Source of the DNA: JBDKVA01 sp039679375
Lineage (GTDB): Bacteria > Bacillota > Clostridia > Acetivibrionales > DTU013
Reading direction: 5' to 3'
Assembly (NCBI GenBank): GCA_039679375.1
Contig: JBDKVA010000103.1
Span: 1 to 6,718, forward strand
Length of the DNA: 6,718 nt
Both the position numbers and the translations under genes were made by a program. Positions 1 to 6,716 of the stretch are shown one piece after another. The notes below the pieces were generated by a model, which searched no databases, was not told the DNA's origin, and saw only the letters and a program-made list of their open reading frames with translations. Position 1 is the stretch's first letter; every line of letters begins with the position of its first letter.

Positions 1-282
1 TAAATTCAAATAATACTGTTTCAGGTATTTCCACATACGATATATCCTGGACATATAATTCACGTGGATACCAGCAGCTTATATTTGAATTTACTGTAAC
101 TTTAGTTGTGCCACCTTTTGCCATATCAATTGTCCGATAGATATTGTTTTCCCACGAAATGCCTCCAGTGGCATACTTCTTTGCATAATCAAAGGTTATA
201 CCCAAAGTTGAGCTATTAGTAATATTACTGTCGGCAGTCGTCGAAGTGTTTGTAAATTCATAGTTTTTTCCTGCAGCCAAAG
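1..282. repeat. Tandem 282-bp repeat, copy A (partner 283-564)
   Basis: Position n matches position n+282, exactly 94 codons, so the repeat keeps the minus-strand frame. By hand count the two copies differ at about 23 of 282 positions (about 92% identity). The differences are uneven: only two (113/395 and 122/404) in the first 166 bases, about 21 in the remaining 116. The array may continue beyond the left edge. Confidence 0.95.
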
Positions 283-949
283 TAAATTCAAATAATACTG
301 TTTCAGGTATTTCCACATACGATATATCCTGGACATATAATTCACGTGGATACCAGCAGCTTATATTTGAATTTACTGTAACTTTAGTTGTGCCGCCTTT
401 TGCTATATCAATTGTCCGATAGATATTGTTTTCCCACGAAATGCCTCCTGAGGCAGTTTTCTTTGCGTAATCAAAGGTTATACCCAAAGTTGAGTTATTC
501 GATATATTTCTATCGGCAGTAACTGATGTGTTTGTAAATTCATAGTTTTTTCCTGCTTCAAGAGTAAATTTATACAATGCTGCGTCCTGTGTGATAACAG
601 GGCTGAATGCGGTACTGCTGCTTGATATTGTAATTGAACCTGCATTAGGATTTGTTATAATTACACGTTTCCCGTTATTTACCGTTAGTGTAGATGATAC
701 ATTCTTACCATATGTAAAAGCTGTTGTTTGTACATCATAGATAACATAGTCATAATACCCTGTGCTTGTAACACTAAAAGAACTTCCTGATGAATTGGTA
801 AATTCGATATTCTGATTTGCTTCCAGAGTAATTGATATTGTTTCAGCTTGAGCGGGGGAAATAAAGAGAAAAAGTATAAGGAGAGTCAAGAAAGACATTA
901 TTATTATTGTTGAGTTTCTGAACCATGAGTGATTACTCTTTATTTGCAT
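1..949 (-). CDS. Secreted repeat protein of unknown function, 5' part only
   Basis: An open frame reads from ATG at 949-947 to the left window edge without a stop (316 codons), so the C-terminus is missing. The start is supported by AGGAGG six bases upstream. Residues 1-35 form a signal peptide: a basic N-terminus (MQIKSNHSW), a hydrophobic core at about 14-30 and a SPAQA signal-peptidase I site, so the mature protein should start near E36 and be exported. The rest is built of Thr/Asn/Ser-rich, probably beta-strand repeats: a diverged unit at about 40-127, then two near-identical 94-residue units at 128-221 and from 222. Each unit begins with an (I/F)TLEA-type strand followed by an N-(I/Y)-EFTN strand. 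The two regular units also carry an ISCWYPRELY segment with one Cys. No catalytic motif, LPXTG, S-layer or dockerin domain is visible, though anchors could lie in the missing part. I do not recognise the family; a cell-surface or extracellular structural/adhesive role is only inference. Confidence 0.88.
   Translation of the reverse strand, partial: MQIKSNHSWFRNSTIIIMSFLTLLILFLFISPAQAETISITLEANQNIEFTNSSGSSFSVTSTGYYDYVIYDVQTTAFTYGKNVSSTLTVNNGKRVIITNPNAGSITISSSSTAFSPVITQDAALYKFTLEAGKNYEFTNTSVTADRNISNNSTLGITFDYAKKTASGGISWENNIYRTIDIAKGGTTKVTVNSNISCWYPRELYVQDISYVEIPETVLFEFTLAAGKNYEFTNTSTTADSNITNSSTLGITFDYAKKYATGGISWENNIYRTIDMAKGGTTKVTVNSNISCWYPRELYVQDISYVEIPETVLFEF
283..564. repeat. Tandem 282-bp repeat, copy B (partner 1-282)
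   Basis: This is the second in-frame copy, encoding about residues 129-222 of the secreted protein. Relative to copy A the protein changes cluster in the N-terminal third of the unit (TSVTADRNISNN versus TSTTADSNITNS, and KKTASGG versus KKYATGG). The C-terminal portion from SWENN through VEIPETVLFEF is identical except for one Ile/Met change. The repeat phase given is arbitrary. Confidence 0.95.
569..832 (-). repeat. Diverged N-terminal repeat unit (protein level)
   Basis: Residues 40-127 of the secreted protein begin ITLEANQNIEFTNSS, aligning with FTLEAGKNYEFTNTS at residue 128. They also share the strand order of the later units, including a TLTVNNGKRVIIT segment opposite GGTTKVTVNSNIS. 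The unit is 88 rather than 94 residues, lacks the CWYPREL segment, and shows no clear DNA-level repeat. It is best read as an ancient copy of the same fold, judged by eye only. Confidence 0.6.
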
Positions 950-955
950 ATGGAA

Positions 956-961
956 CCTCCT
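956..961 (-). promoter_or_regulatory. Ribosome binding site of the secreted repeat protein
   Basis: On the minus strand this reads AGGAGG, an ideal Shine-Dalgarno sequence, six bases before ATG at 949-947. It fixes the start over the internal ATG at 898-896, which would remove the basic N-region of the signal peptide and has no such site. Confidence 0.85.
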
Positions 962-1226
962 GAATTCGACAAAATTTGATTAGATTTATTTACACTATTT
1001 GTTAATATACTAAATTAATTATATAATTTTTTATAATTTTTACCATGGGATTTAAGAACTACCAGAAATTAGTACTACAGAATCACCAGATTTTAAATTA
1101 AATTACTTAAATTGGGCGTGTGCATCTACCCGTAAGAGTTTACACAGTGAAGTTTTTGGGGAGTAATTTAAGAATGGCAGAGTATGGAGCAAATTGAAAT
1201 ATATTTTCTATAATATTAACATGAGA

Positions 1227-1255
1227 TTCCATTACGGAAGAGAAAGATTTATAAT
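1227..1255 (+). promoter_or_regulatory. Possible promoter of the HD phosphohydrolase gene
   Basis: A perfect TATAAT lies at 1250-1255. A weak -35 candidate, TTCCAT, lies at 1227-1232 with a 17-base spacer. Transcription would start near 1262, giving a leader of about 50 bases. Another TATAAT at 1209-1214 has only TTGAAA nine bases upstream, which is too close. Confidence 0.35.
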
Positions 1256-1295
1256 TAGGGCATGCTCAAAAATTAAGTATTAATCTACATTGATA

Positions 1296-1301
1296 GTGAG
1301 G
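1296..1301 (+). promoter_or_regulatory. Ribosome binding site that sets the HD gene start
   Basis: GTGAGG ends nine bases before ATG at 1311. It supports that ATG over the in-frame TTG at 1290, which would place this site inside the coding region and add seven residues with no family similarity that I can see. Confidence 0.6.
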
Positions 1302-1310
1302 TATTGCTCC

Positions 1311-2000
1311 ATGCAAAAAGACATATACGCTAAAATTGAAAAATATATGCTATCGTGTATGAATGACGGCGCCCACGATTGCCAGCATATTTACCGTGTC
1401 TTGTATTCCGCGCTGGATTTAAGTACTGAGTTCAGTGTGGATAAGGATGTTGTAATTGCTGCATCTCTTCTGCACGATATCGGCAGGGAAGAGCAATTCC
1501 GCAATCCTGAATGCGACCATGCAATCATTGGTGCACAAATGGCATATGACTATTTGAAGGGGATCGGTTGGCCCGAGGATAAGGCTTCCCACGTGAAAGC
1601 TTGTATTTCAACGCATCGTTACAGAAACGATAACCTCCCTAGCAGTATAGAAGCAAAGATATTATTTGATGCCGATAAGCTTGATGCCGCGGGGACTTTG
1701 GGGATTGCCCGGACATTGGCCTACAATGGGATAGTATCGCGTCCCCTGTATTGCGTCGATGAATCCGGAGATGTCCTGGACGGTAACAGCAATGAAGAAG
1801 ACTCGTTTTTTAAGGAATATAACTGGAAGCTTAAAAATGTATACGGCAGGTTTTTTACTGACCGCGGGAAAAGGCTTGCAGAAGAACGCAGGAAAGCAAG
1901 TATTGATTTCTACGAAAGCATGTATAGGGAAGTCCGGTCCATTCACAAGACAGGTATGCATATATTGGGTGAGATACTGGACCAGGAGGTTACCATATAG
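1311..2000 (+). CDS. HD-domain phosphohydrolase, YedJ/YpgQ-like
   Basis: This is a 229-residue soluble, presumably cytoplasmic protein with the HD-superfamily metal ligands in order: H22 (in AHDCQHIYRV), the H55-D56 pair (LLHDIGR), H102 (STHRYR) in the position of an additional conserved His, and D120/D122 (EAKILFDADKLDA). The stretch EAKILFDADKLDAAGTLGIA and the later RGKRLAEERRKASIDFYESM match the layout of E. coli YedJ and Bacillus YpgQ from memory, and the length (YedJ about 231) fits. YpgQ has been described as a metal-dependent nucleotide pyrophosphohydrolase; the substrate of this copy is unproven, and it could be another metal-dependent phosphohydrolase. An in-frame TTG at 1290 would add seven residues; ATG 1311 is preferred because of the GTGAGG site. 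It stands alone, with 345 bases to the next plus-strand gene, and no link to the transporter is evident. Confidence 0.88.
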   Translation: MQKDIYAKIEKYMLSCMNDGAHDCQHIYRVLYSALDLSTEFSVDKDVVIAASLLHDIGREEQFRNPECDHAIIGAQMAYDYLKGIGWPEDKASHVKACISTHRYRNDNLPSSIEAKILFDADKLDAAGTLGIARTLAYNGIVSRPLYCVDESGDVLDGNSNEEDSFFKEYNWKLKNVYGRFFTDRGKRLAEERRKASIDFYESMYREVRSIHKTGMHILGEILDQEVTI

Positions 2001-2042
2001 AAACACCCCCAAGGAATACGTGTTTTAAAAGTCTACTTTTTT
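2001..2042 (+). terminator. Weak possible terminator after the HD gene
   Basis: Directly after the stop codon, AAACAC (2001-2006) can pair with GTGTTT (2020-2025). This is followed by AAAAG-TCTA-CTTTT (2027-2031 with 2036-2040) running into a T-tract to 2042. Both stems are short and AT-rich, so intrinsic termination is only possible. Confidence 0.25.
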
Positions 2043-2122
2043 GAGGTAAGGTCAGTATAAACTGTTTCTTCAAGCTTCCTGCCGGTTGTTCTGATAAGAT
2101 TGTTTTTTTTGTCATACACCAT
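2033..2122 (-). pseudogene. 29-codon minus-strand ORF, possible gene remnant
   Basis: From ATG at 2122-2120 to TAG at 2035-2033 the minus strand encodes 29 residues beginning MVYDKKNNLIRTTGRKLEE and ending DLTSKK. The composition is protein-like, with mixed charged and hydrophobic residues and no low complexity. In-frame stops (TAA, TAG) sit just upstream of the ATG and no ribosome binding site is visible. It could be the 3' end of a decayed gene, a small protein, or chance. The protein is not recognised. Confidence 0.22.
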
Positions 2123-2155
2123 GACCTATTATATCGCCGGAACTGTTTTTACCAA

Positions 2156-2197
2156 TTTGTAAGAATTTTGTAAGATGTGGATCAGAGCATTTGCAAG
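2156..2197 (+). promoter_or_regulatory. Phased direct repeat, candidate response-regulator operator
   Basis: TTTGTAAG occurs at 2156-2163 and again at 2167-2174, an 11-base period that puts both on the same DNA face. A one-mismatch copy, TTTGCAAG, lies at 2190-2197, 23 bases (about two turns) further on. OmpR/PhoB-family response regulators typically bind tandem sites about 10-11 bases apart, close to the -35 region of activated promoters. The array sits immediately upstream of the extended -10 at 2205-2213, ahead of the ABC transporter operon. The identity of the binding protein is inference, and no regulator gene is in the window. Confidence 0.5.
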
Positions 2198-2204
2198 AAA
2201 TCTA

Positions 2205-2213
2205 TGGTATTAT
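2205..2213 (+). promoter_or_regulatory. Extended -10 element, likely promoter of the ABC operon
   Basis: TGGTATTAT matches the TGn-TATAAT extended -10 pattern with one mismatch in the hexamer. The position 17 bases upstream (2185-2190, GAGCAT) is a poor -35, as expected for an activator-dependent promoter fed by the adjacent direct repeats. A second TATAAT at 2222-2227 is an alternative. The leader would be about 125 bases; it contains only short stems (2240-2244 with 2253-2257, and 2279-2283 with 2303-2307) and no recognisable riboswitch. Confidence 0.42.
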
Positions 2214-2345
2214 GTTTATTATATAATTAATCATGTATAGGAATGCATTTATATTCCGTTTAGCAAGTCTTGATTCATGGCACAAAAAATGTACAGGCTA
2301 TCGTGCCGGTTATCCGGACATTATATTTTGATTGGAAGTGGCTGA

Positions 2346-5300
2346 ATGAAACCTTCGCTGTCAATTAAAACACTATTTCGTACCCCGTTCAAAACACTTC
2401 TTACATTTTTTCTCCTTGCCGCAGTGACGTTTGCGCTTTTTTCCCGTGTTGCAGAATATTCTATAACAATCCGCGAGATCAAAAACGCGGCAAAAGAGTA
2501 TCGCGGTGTAGGCTCTGCGGAGATAAGCGCCGCTCAGGAGTCGTATCCGGATAATGCCGTCTATATTTTTACAGACCAGCGTGTGTTGCAGAGCCGCTCC
2601 AAAGGGTGGTTGGAGTTTGCCAGGCATTTACAATACCAGGCATTGTCACAGAAACAAATAAATGCCTTATCAAAGCTTCCATACGTAACAGCCTCAAGCA
2701 CCCGATACATGACGGCAGGTGTTTCCGACAAATATTACCGCCTGGACGAAGGAGCGGGCTATTATTACTACTCGGCACGCTTCGTTATTGAAGGTACATT
2801 GTCAGAAGCTAATTGCGGAATAAAAGATAATTTCGGGCGTATTTATAACAATCTAATACTCAATGATTGTACTCTCCTGGCAGGGAACCCTTCATGGCTG
2901 CCTGAAAGCAAAAAAATTGAAATCTATGCCTACCCTTTTAATGTCAGTGAGCAACAAGATAAAGGCATGACATTTAGTTATTATGATAGAGTGATTACAG
3001 AATTTGATGAGAGCTATATTTACGATTCCGAGTATATTAAAAATCTTGGTATAGGCGACAGGTATGTGATAGTCGGGCGTTTTGAACCGATGTACGAAGA
3101 AATGCCGTTTTACCTTGGAGATCATTTGACAAATTCATGGTGTGCAGCGGTTCAGTCAATTAAAGGGAAGCCTGAGAATTATCTGGAAACCGGGCGGTTT
3201 GCTGCGCTCCGTGAGCTCATTGGAATGACGAACCAGGACCTGCATACATTTGATGCTGTTTATACTGATGATATGTCATCTATTATGCGGTTTGCAAAAG
3301 GGGATATGGCAGTAGAAAGCGGACGTGAACTGATGAGGGAAGACAGCATTAATAAATCCAATGTCTGTGTTGTAAGCAGTGATTTTGCTGTGAAAAACAG
3401 CCTTGTTATAGGAGACAAGCTCACGCTCAGGCTTGGCACGGAGCTATTCGAGCAATATAAGGGTCTTGGAGCAGTTGCCGCAGCGCATGAAAGGTATTCG
3501 CCTCCGGAAAAAACAGTGGAGCTTGAAATTGTCGGTACATATATAAACACGGACGGGTATAGGAATCAATTGCGAAAGCCTCACTGGAGCTACTCCAAAA
3601 GCACCGTTTTTGTTCCCGAATCGCTACTTCCGCTTGATGAAAACAAATTAAACAATCATACATTTTCACCGGGCGAATTTAGCTTTACAGTAGGGAATGC
3701 GTGGGATATAATTTCTTTCATTGAGAAGGCAGCTCCCATGATCAGAGAGATGGGACTAACGTCGATTTTTTATGATGACGGCTGGCCTCAAATAGTTGAT
3801 GAATTTATATTGTCAACGAAGCTGTCAGTCATTGCCATCATTGCATTATCAGGGGCAGCGATCTCTGCAATAGGATTTATCGTATTTCTGTTTATCATCA
3901 GGAAGAAAAAAGAATATGCTGTAATGCGGGCGCTCGGCACAACAAGAAAAGCTTCGGCAAGGGCTCTTATCCTGCCGCTGATGGTTTTATCAATGTTTGC
4001 CGTATTCGCCGGAAGTTGTGCAGCATGGATTTATACAACAAGTACCGTAGTAAAAACGAATGATGCCCTTTCAAAAATTGAAGAGTATGCAGTTAACACG
4101 TCAATTCCGTTGACAACAGCTGCCGGATGCATACTGGGTGAAATTTTGCTATTGCTTATCTTTTCATCATACGGGCTGTGGAAGATAGGGGCCATCTCTC
4201 CGCTTATGCTTTTGCAGGATAATCAAAATAAGCAGGTGCGTAACAAAAAGCTGACGAAACCGGCGTTTATTGAAGCAAAAACCCATGTAAATATGGCTTT
4301 TACTGAAACAACTGCAGTACACATGCCTTATATTAGCAAAAATTCAGGTGTTACTGCTGATCCGAAAGCAGTACGAAAGACGAATTCCGATAGAGTCTGC
4401 GGGCATGTGCTGCATTATGTAGTAAAGCATATACGCAGGTCTGCTTCAAAATCAGTGCTGGCAATATTGATGCCGGCGTTGATCCTGATAGCTGTCGGGC
4501 AGTTTACTCTCATGCACCGGTCATATATTAATTTATGCAACAGTGTAGAAATAAAAGCGAGGTTCCTGGACGGTTTACAGCTTGCTTCTGCAATAGATGT
4601 TGCAGAAACAGACTATGTAGAAAATATATATTATGAATATACAAATAGAGCGGACGTAAATTCCTATTCGGCTCAATGGGCTGTAACAAACGATATTGCA
4701 CGCTATACGGGTGAAGAAACAGAGATAACTTATGCCGAAGGATATGATGAATCATGTATGAAGAAATTGGGCGAGGTCTGTATCGCGGGCAAAAAACTGT
4801 TGGAGGCAAACGGTCTTAGGCCTGGCGATAAAATTCATGTTACCAGGACGGGAGCTCTTGAGAATCTGCAGGCATCTTATGTCCAAAGGTACAAAAGAGA
4901 GCACCCCGAGGATGAAGCATCAAATGAAAAAATATTGGAGTTATACAATGACCAAATTATGAAGGAGTTTGCAGCCAGGGGAGCATATTACACAATAGCG
5001 GGAGTTGTCACAGCTAAGTCGGACCAATACAATAGGATGTTTTTTTCACCGGGTAATCTGAGGACGGATTTGATATTCAGATATGCAGCACCGCTTGATA
5101 TTGCGGAGTATATACTGGCCGATAATTTACGCGCGGAAGAATTCCGCAGTTACGCGGCCGGTGTAGTTTCGGCAAATGTAGATGAATTATTATCAAAGGA
5201 TCTAGCTTTTTATATGGATACAAGTAAACTGGACAAACTGCTGAATACTTTGAATCTTATGGAGAAACTGTACCCGGTAGTTGTAGCGGCAGCAGTGTTG

Positions 5301-5612
5301 ATAGGAGGCCTTGTCTGCGGACTGATCGTAATCCAGGCGGCAAAGGAGGCTGCAATAATGAGAGTGCTTGGCACGACGAGGCGGCGAACCCGCGCTATTC
5401 TGGCGGTCGAACAGGTGATTCTCTGCCTGACAGGGTTAACTGCGGGAGCATGCGGACTACTGCTTTACAATGGGGCATATCTTCCAGAAATTGCAGTAAA
5501 AATATATATACTGGCCGCCCTGTATTTTGCAGGCTGCCTTGCCGGTACTTTGATCTGCTCAATAATTACGATACGCCGTAATGTGCTTGAACTTTTGCAG
5601 GTAAAAGAATAG
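2346..5612 (+). CDS. Large ABC transporter permease with two FtsX domains
   Basis: This 1088-residue membrane protein has the duplicated FtsX (MacB/LolC-like) architecture. TM1 is at about 18-34, followed by a very long extracytoplasmic region (about 35-490). TM2-TM4 lie at about 493-518, 540-563 and 589-612. A cytoplasmic linker (about 620-700) leads to TM5 at about 703-723, a second extracytoplasmic region (about 724-974), and TM6-TM8 at about 975-1000, 1017-1040 and 1051-1075. Each half carries the same motif after its second TM helix: EYAVMRALGTTR at 523-534 and EAAIMRVLGTTR at 1001-1012. A basic elbow precedes TM1 and TM5 (SIKTLFRTPFKTLLT and HVVKHIRR-like KHIRRSASKS). The start follows GGAAGTGG. 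It should pair with the ATPase 87 bases downstream. This class uses ATP to drive conformational change in periplasmic/extracellular domains, for peptide or lipid export, resistance or signalling. The substrate here is unknown. The permease-first order is less common than ATPase-first. Confidence 0.92.
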   Translation: MKPSLSIKTLFRTPFKTLLTFFLLAAVTFALFSRVAEYSITIREIKNAAKEYRGVGSAEISAAQESYPDNAVYIFTDQRVLQSRSKGWLEFARHLQYQALSQKQINALSKLPYVTASSTRYMTAGVSDKYYRLDEGAGYYYYSARFVIEGTLSEANCGIKDNFGRIYNNLILNDCTLLAGNPSWLPESKKIEIYAYPFNVSEQQDKGMTFSYYDRVITEFDESYIYDSEYIKNLGIGDRYVIVGRFEPMYEEMPFYLGDHLTNSWCAAVQSIKGKPENYLETGRFAALRELIGMTNQDLHTFDAVYTDDMSSIMRFAKGDMAVESGRELMREDSINKSNVCVVSSDFAVKNSLVIGDKLTLRLGTELFEQYKGLGAVAAAHERYSPPEKTVELEIVGTYINTDGYRNQLRKPHWSYSKSTVFVPESLLPLDENKLNNHTFSPGEFSFTVGNAWDIISFIEKAAPMIREMGLTSIFYDDGWPQIVDEFILSTKLSVIAIIALSGAAISAIGFIVFLFIIRKKKEYAVMRALGTTRKASARALILPLMVLSMFAVFAGSCAAWIYTTSTVVKTNDALSKIEEYAVNTSIPLTTAAGCILGEILLLLIFSSYGLWKIGAISPLMLLQDNQNKQVRNKKLTKPAFIEAKTHVNMAFTETTAVHMPYISKNSGVTADPKAVRKTNSDRVCGHVLHYVVKHIRRSASKSVLAILMPALILIAVGQFTLMHRSYINLCNSVEIKARFLDGLQLASAIDVAETDYVENIYYEYTNRADVNSYSAQWAVTNDIARYTGEETEITYAEGYDESCMKKLGEVCIAGKKLLEANGLRPGDKIHVTRTGALENLQASYVQRYKREHPEDEASNEKILELYNDQIMKEFAARGAYYTIAGVVTAKSDQYNRMFFSPGNLRTDLIFRYAAPLDIAEYILADNLRAEEFRSYAAGVVSANVDELLSKDLAFYMDTSKLDKLLNTLNLMEKLYPVVVAAAVLIGGLVCGLIVIQAAKEAAIMRVLGTTRRRTRAILAVEQVILCLTGLTAGACGLLLYNGAYLPEIAVKIYILAALYFAGCLAGTLICSIITIRRNVLELLQVKE

Positions 5613-5686
5613 TAAAAAACGGTATTAAATCTGTAAAAGTACTTATGTAAATTTCAAGTATTATAGAAGCTAAAAATCATATGCAT

Positions 5687-5692
5687 GGGGGG
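5687..5692 (+). promoter_or_regulatory. Ribosome binding site that sets the ATPase start
   Basis: GGGGGG lies seven bases before ATG at 5700. An in-frame ATG at 5685 overlaps this G-run, would add only MGGLI, and has no site of its own, so 5700 is preferred. Confidence 0.7.
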
Positions 5693-5699
5693 ATTAATC

Positions 5700-6365
5700 A
5701 TGTCAAATCTGACTCTGGAGAAAGTCACATACAGATACAAAAATTCTTCCGCGCCTGCGGTAAATCAGGTAAGCTGCGGCTTTGAACCGGGAAAGCTTTA
5801 TGCGATCGTGGGCCCGAGCGGTTCAGGAAAATCGACGCTCCTTTCCATGCTGGCCGGGCTTGATCTTCCATCAGAGGGCGAGATACTCCTTGGGGAAGCC
5901 AGTCTCAGAAAACTTGATCTTGACCGTTACCGCAGAGAGAAGGTCTCAATGATATTCCAGGCGTTTCAGCTTTTACCGCTGCTCACTGTCATTGAAAATG
6001 TCTGCTATCCCATGGAACTGAATGGCATACTTCCAAGGGATGCAAAGCCCAGAGCGGAACAGCTCCTTCTCAGCGTAGGCATCACTCCGGAGCAGATGAA
6101 GCGGTTTCCATCCAACCTGTCGGGCGGGGAGCAGCAGCGCGTAGCGATTGCAAGAAGCCTGGCATCGGGGGCGGAAATCCTTCTTGCTGACGAACCCACC
6201 GGAAATCTTGATGTCGCGAATACGGAAAATATAATGGCGATACTCAGCAGGCTCGCGCATGAGGATGGATATTGCGTTACTGTTGTAACACACGATCAGG
6301 ATGTAGCGAAAGCAGCCGATGTGACGTACAGAATGACGGACGGAGCTCTTGTTAACGAAGTGTGA
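5700..6365 (+). CDS. ABC transporter ATP-binding protein (MacB/LolD type)
   Basis: This 221-residue nucleotide-binding subunit is complete and carries all catalytic motifs: Walker A GPSGSGKST (38-46), Q-loop Q87 (IFQAFQLLP), signature LSGGEQQ (140-146), Walker B with catalytic glutamate ILLADEP (160-166, E165), D-loop GNLD (168-171) and H-loop H198 (VVTHDQ). The length and the FQAFQLLPLLTVIENV segment are typical of the LolD/MacB subfamily that partners FtsX-fold permeases. It should bind the cytoplasmic face of the 1088-residue permease and act as a dimer. It lies 87 bases after the permease stop with no terminator between them, so co-transcription is likely. Its partner is assigned by proximity and family; the transported substrate cannot be told from the ATPase. 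Confidence 0.95.
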   Translation: MSNLTLEKVTYRYKNSSAPAVNQVSCGFEPGKLYAIVGPSGSGKSTLLSMLAGLDLPSEGEILLGEASLRKLDLDRYRREKVSMIFQAFQLLPLLTVIENVCYPMELNGILPRDAKPRAEQLLLSVGITPEQMKRFPSNLSGGEQQRVAIARSLASGAEILLADEPTGNLDVANTENIMAILSRLAHEDGYCVTVVTHDQDVAKAADVTYRMTDGALVNEV

Positions 6366-6530
6366 AAATTCCTGCAAAAAAAACAAGCCCGTCAATATTC
6401 AGATGATCTGATTGCTCTAGCCCTCTATACCTTTTTCTTCCCTAAAAATGACCAATATACGTAATACAATATGACATACCATGTCGCTCGCATACTGCCG
6501 CCTCGTGCTTGCGTACTGCGGCACACCCGC
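6366..6530. other. Non-coding region after the ABC operon
   Basis: I see no supported gene. A short inverted repeat, TCAGA-TGA-TCTGA, lies at 6399-6411 and may extend through CAA (6393-6395) and TTG (6412-6414) with a bulge, but no T-tract follows directly, so it is not a convincing terminator. Composition shifts from AT-rich to GC-rich at about 6480. Confidence 0.5.
6490..6523. repeat. Short GC-rich direct and inverted repeat
   Basis: GCATACTGCCGCC (6490-6502) recurs as GCGTACTGCGGCA (6511-6523), 10 of 13 bases alike, with a 21-base period. TGCCGC (6496-6501) is also the exact inverse of GCGGCA (6518-6523), so a six-base stem with a 16-base loop is possible. Its role is unknown. It sits at the start of the GC-rich right end. 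Confidence 0.4.
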
Positions 6531-6716
6531 CTAAAAATGCAGAGCGTTTTTCTTAACGGCTTGTGCCATCCCGGGTTTAGAAACTGACCTCAAAAAGCGA
6601 CGGTTACAAGCTCGTGGCAGTGATGGCCTGTTTGGAGCCGATCCCTTGCAAGCCCAAAAGGGAATGCTGACAGAAGCCGGATTGATACCCTTACTTATTA
6701 TTCCTATCCCACTACC
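6531..6716 (-). CDS. Unidentified open frame at the right edge, doubtful
   Basis: On the minus strand a frame is open from the window edge to TAG at 6533-6531 (61 codons), ending PGMAQAVKKNALHF. It is rich in Ser, Pro, Arg and Ala with no recognisable domain. The opposite strand is also open over almost the same stretch (from 6535 to the edge, including LETDLKKRRLQARGSDGLFG), so the coding strand, if any, is undecided. The local GC of about 54% exceeds that of the neighbouring genes. It may be the edge of a mobile element or a spurious frame. Confidence 0.2.
   Translation of the reverse strand, partial: GSGIGIISKGINPASVSIPFWACKGSAPNRPSLPRACNRRFLRSVSKPGMAQAVKKNALHF

Larger units (their letters stand above)
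962..1310. other. Divergent AT-rich intergenic region
   Basis: This spacer separates the divergent secreted-protein and HD genes. The part next to the minus-strand gene (about 980-1042) is almost pure A/T and includes the palindrome ATTATATAAT at 1018-1027. It should hold the minus-strand promoter, but no -35/-10 pair with good spacing stands out. A richer patch at about 1113-1165 contains GGGCGTGTGCATCTACCCG and a G-run followed by a seven-codon ORF starting at 1174 (MAEYGAN). The origin of this patch is unclear; it is too short to call as a gene or an insertion-sequence end. Confidence 0.6.

Noticed and set aside
1113..1275. GGGCGTGTGCAT and GGGCATGCTCAA as terminal inverted repeats of an insertion sequence
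   Set aside because: They are in direct, not inverted, orientation with poor matching, and no transposase lies between them.
1983..1999. AGGAGG followed by ACCATATAG at the HD gene 3' end, resembling a start site
   Set aside because: The following codon is ATA then TAG, so no gene can start there; resemblance to the site at 956-961 is probably chance.
1759..2028. 89-codon plus-strand frame overlapping the HD gene end
   Set aside because: It lies in another frame of the well-supported HD phosphohydrolase and has no ribosome binding site or family similarity.
2111..2125. GTCAT-ACACC-ATGAC hairpin beside a run of T
   Set aside because: The T-run precedes the stem on the plus strand and becomes an A-run on the minus strand, so it does not form an intrinsic terminator in either direction.
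5973..6395. 140-codon minus-strand frame opposite the ATPase
   Set aside because: It is antisense to intact Walker/signature motifs, and its Cys/Arg-rich composition is typical of a shadow frame.
6399..6411. TCAGATGATCTGA as terminator of the ABC operon
   Set aside because: The stem is only five base pairs and no T-tract follows directly.
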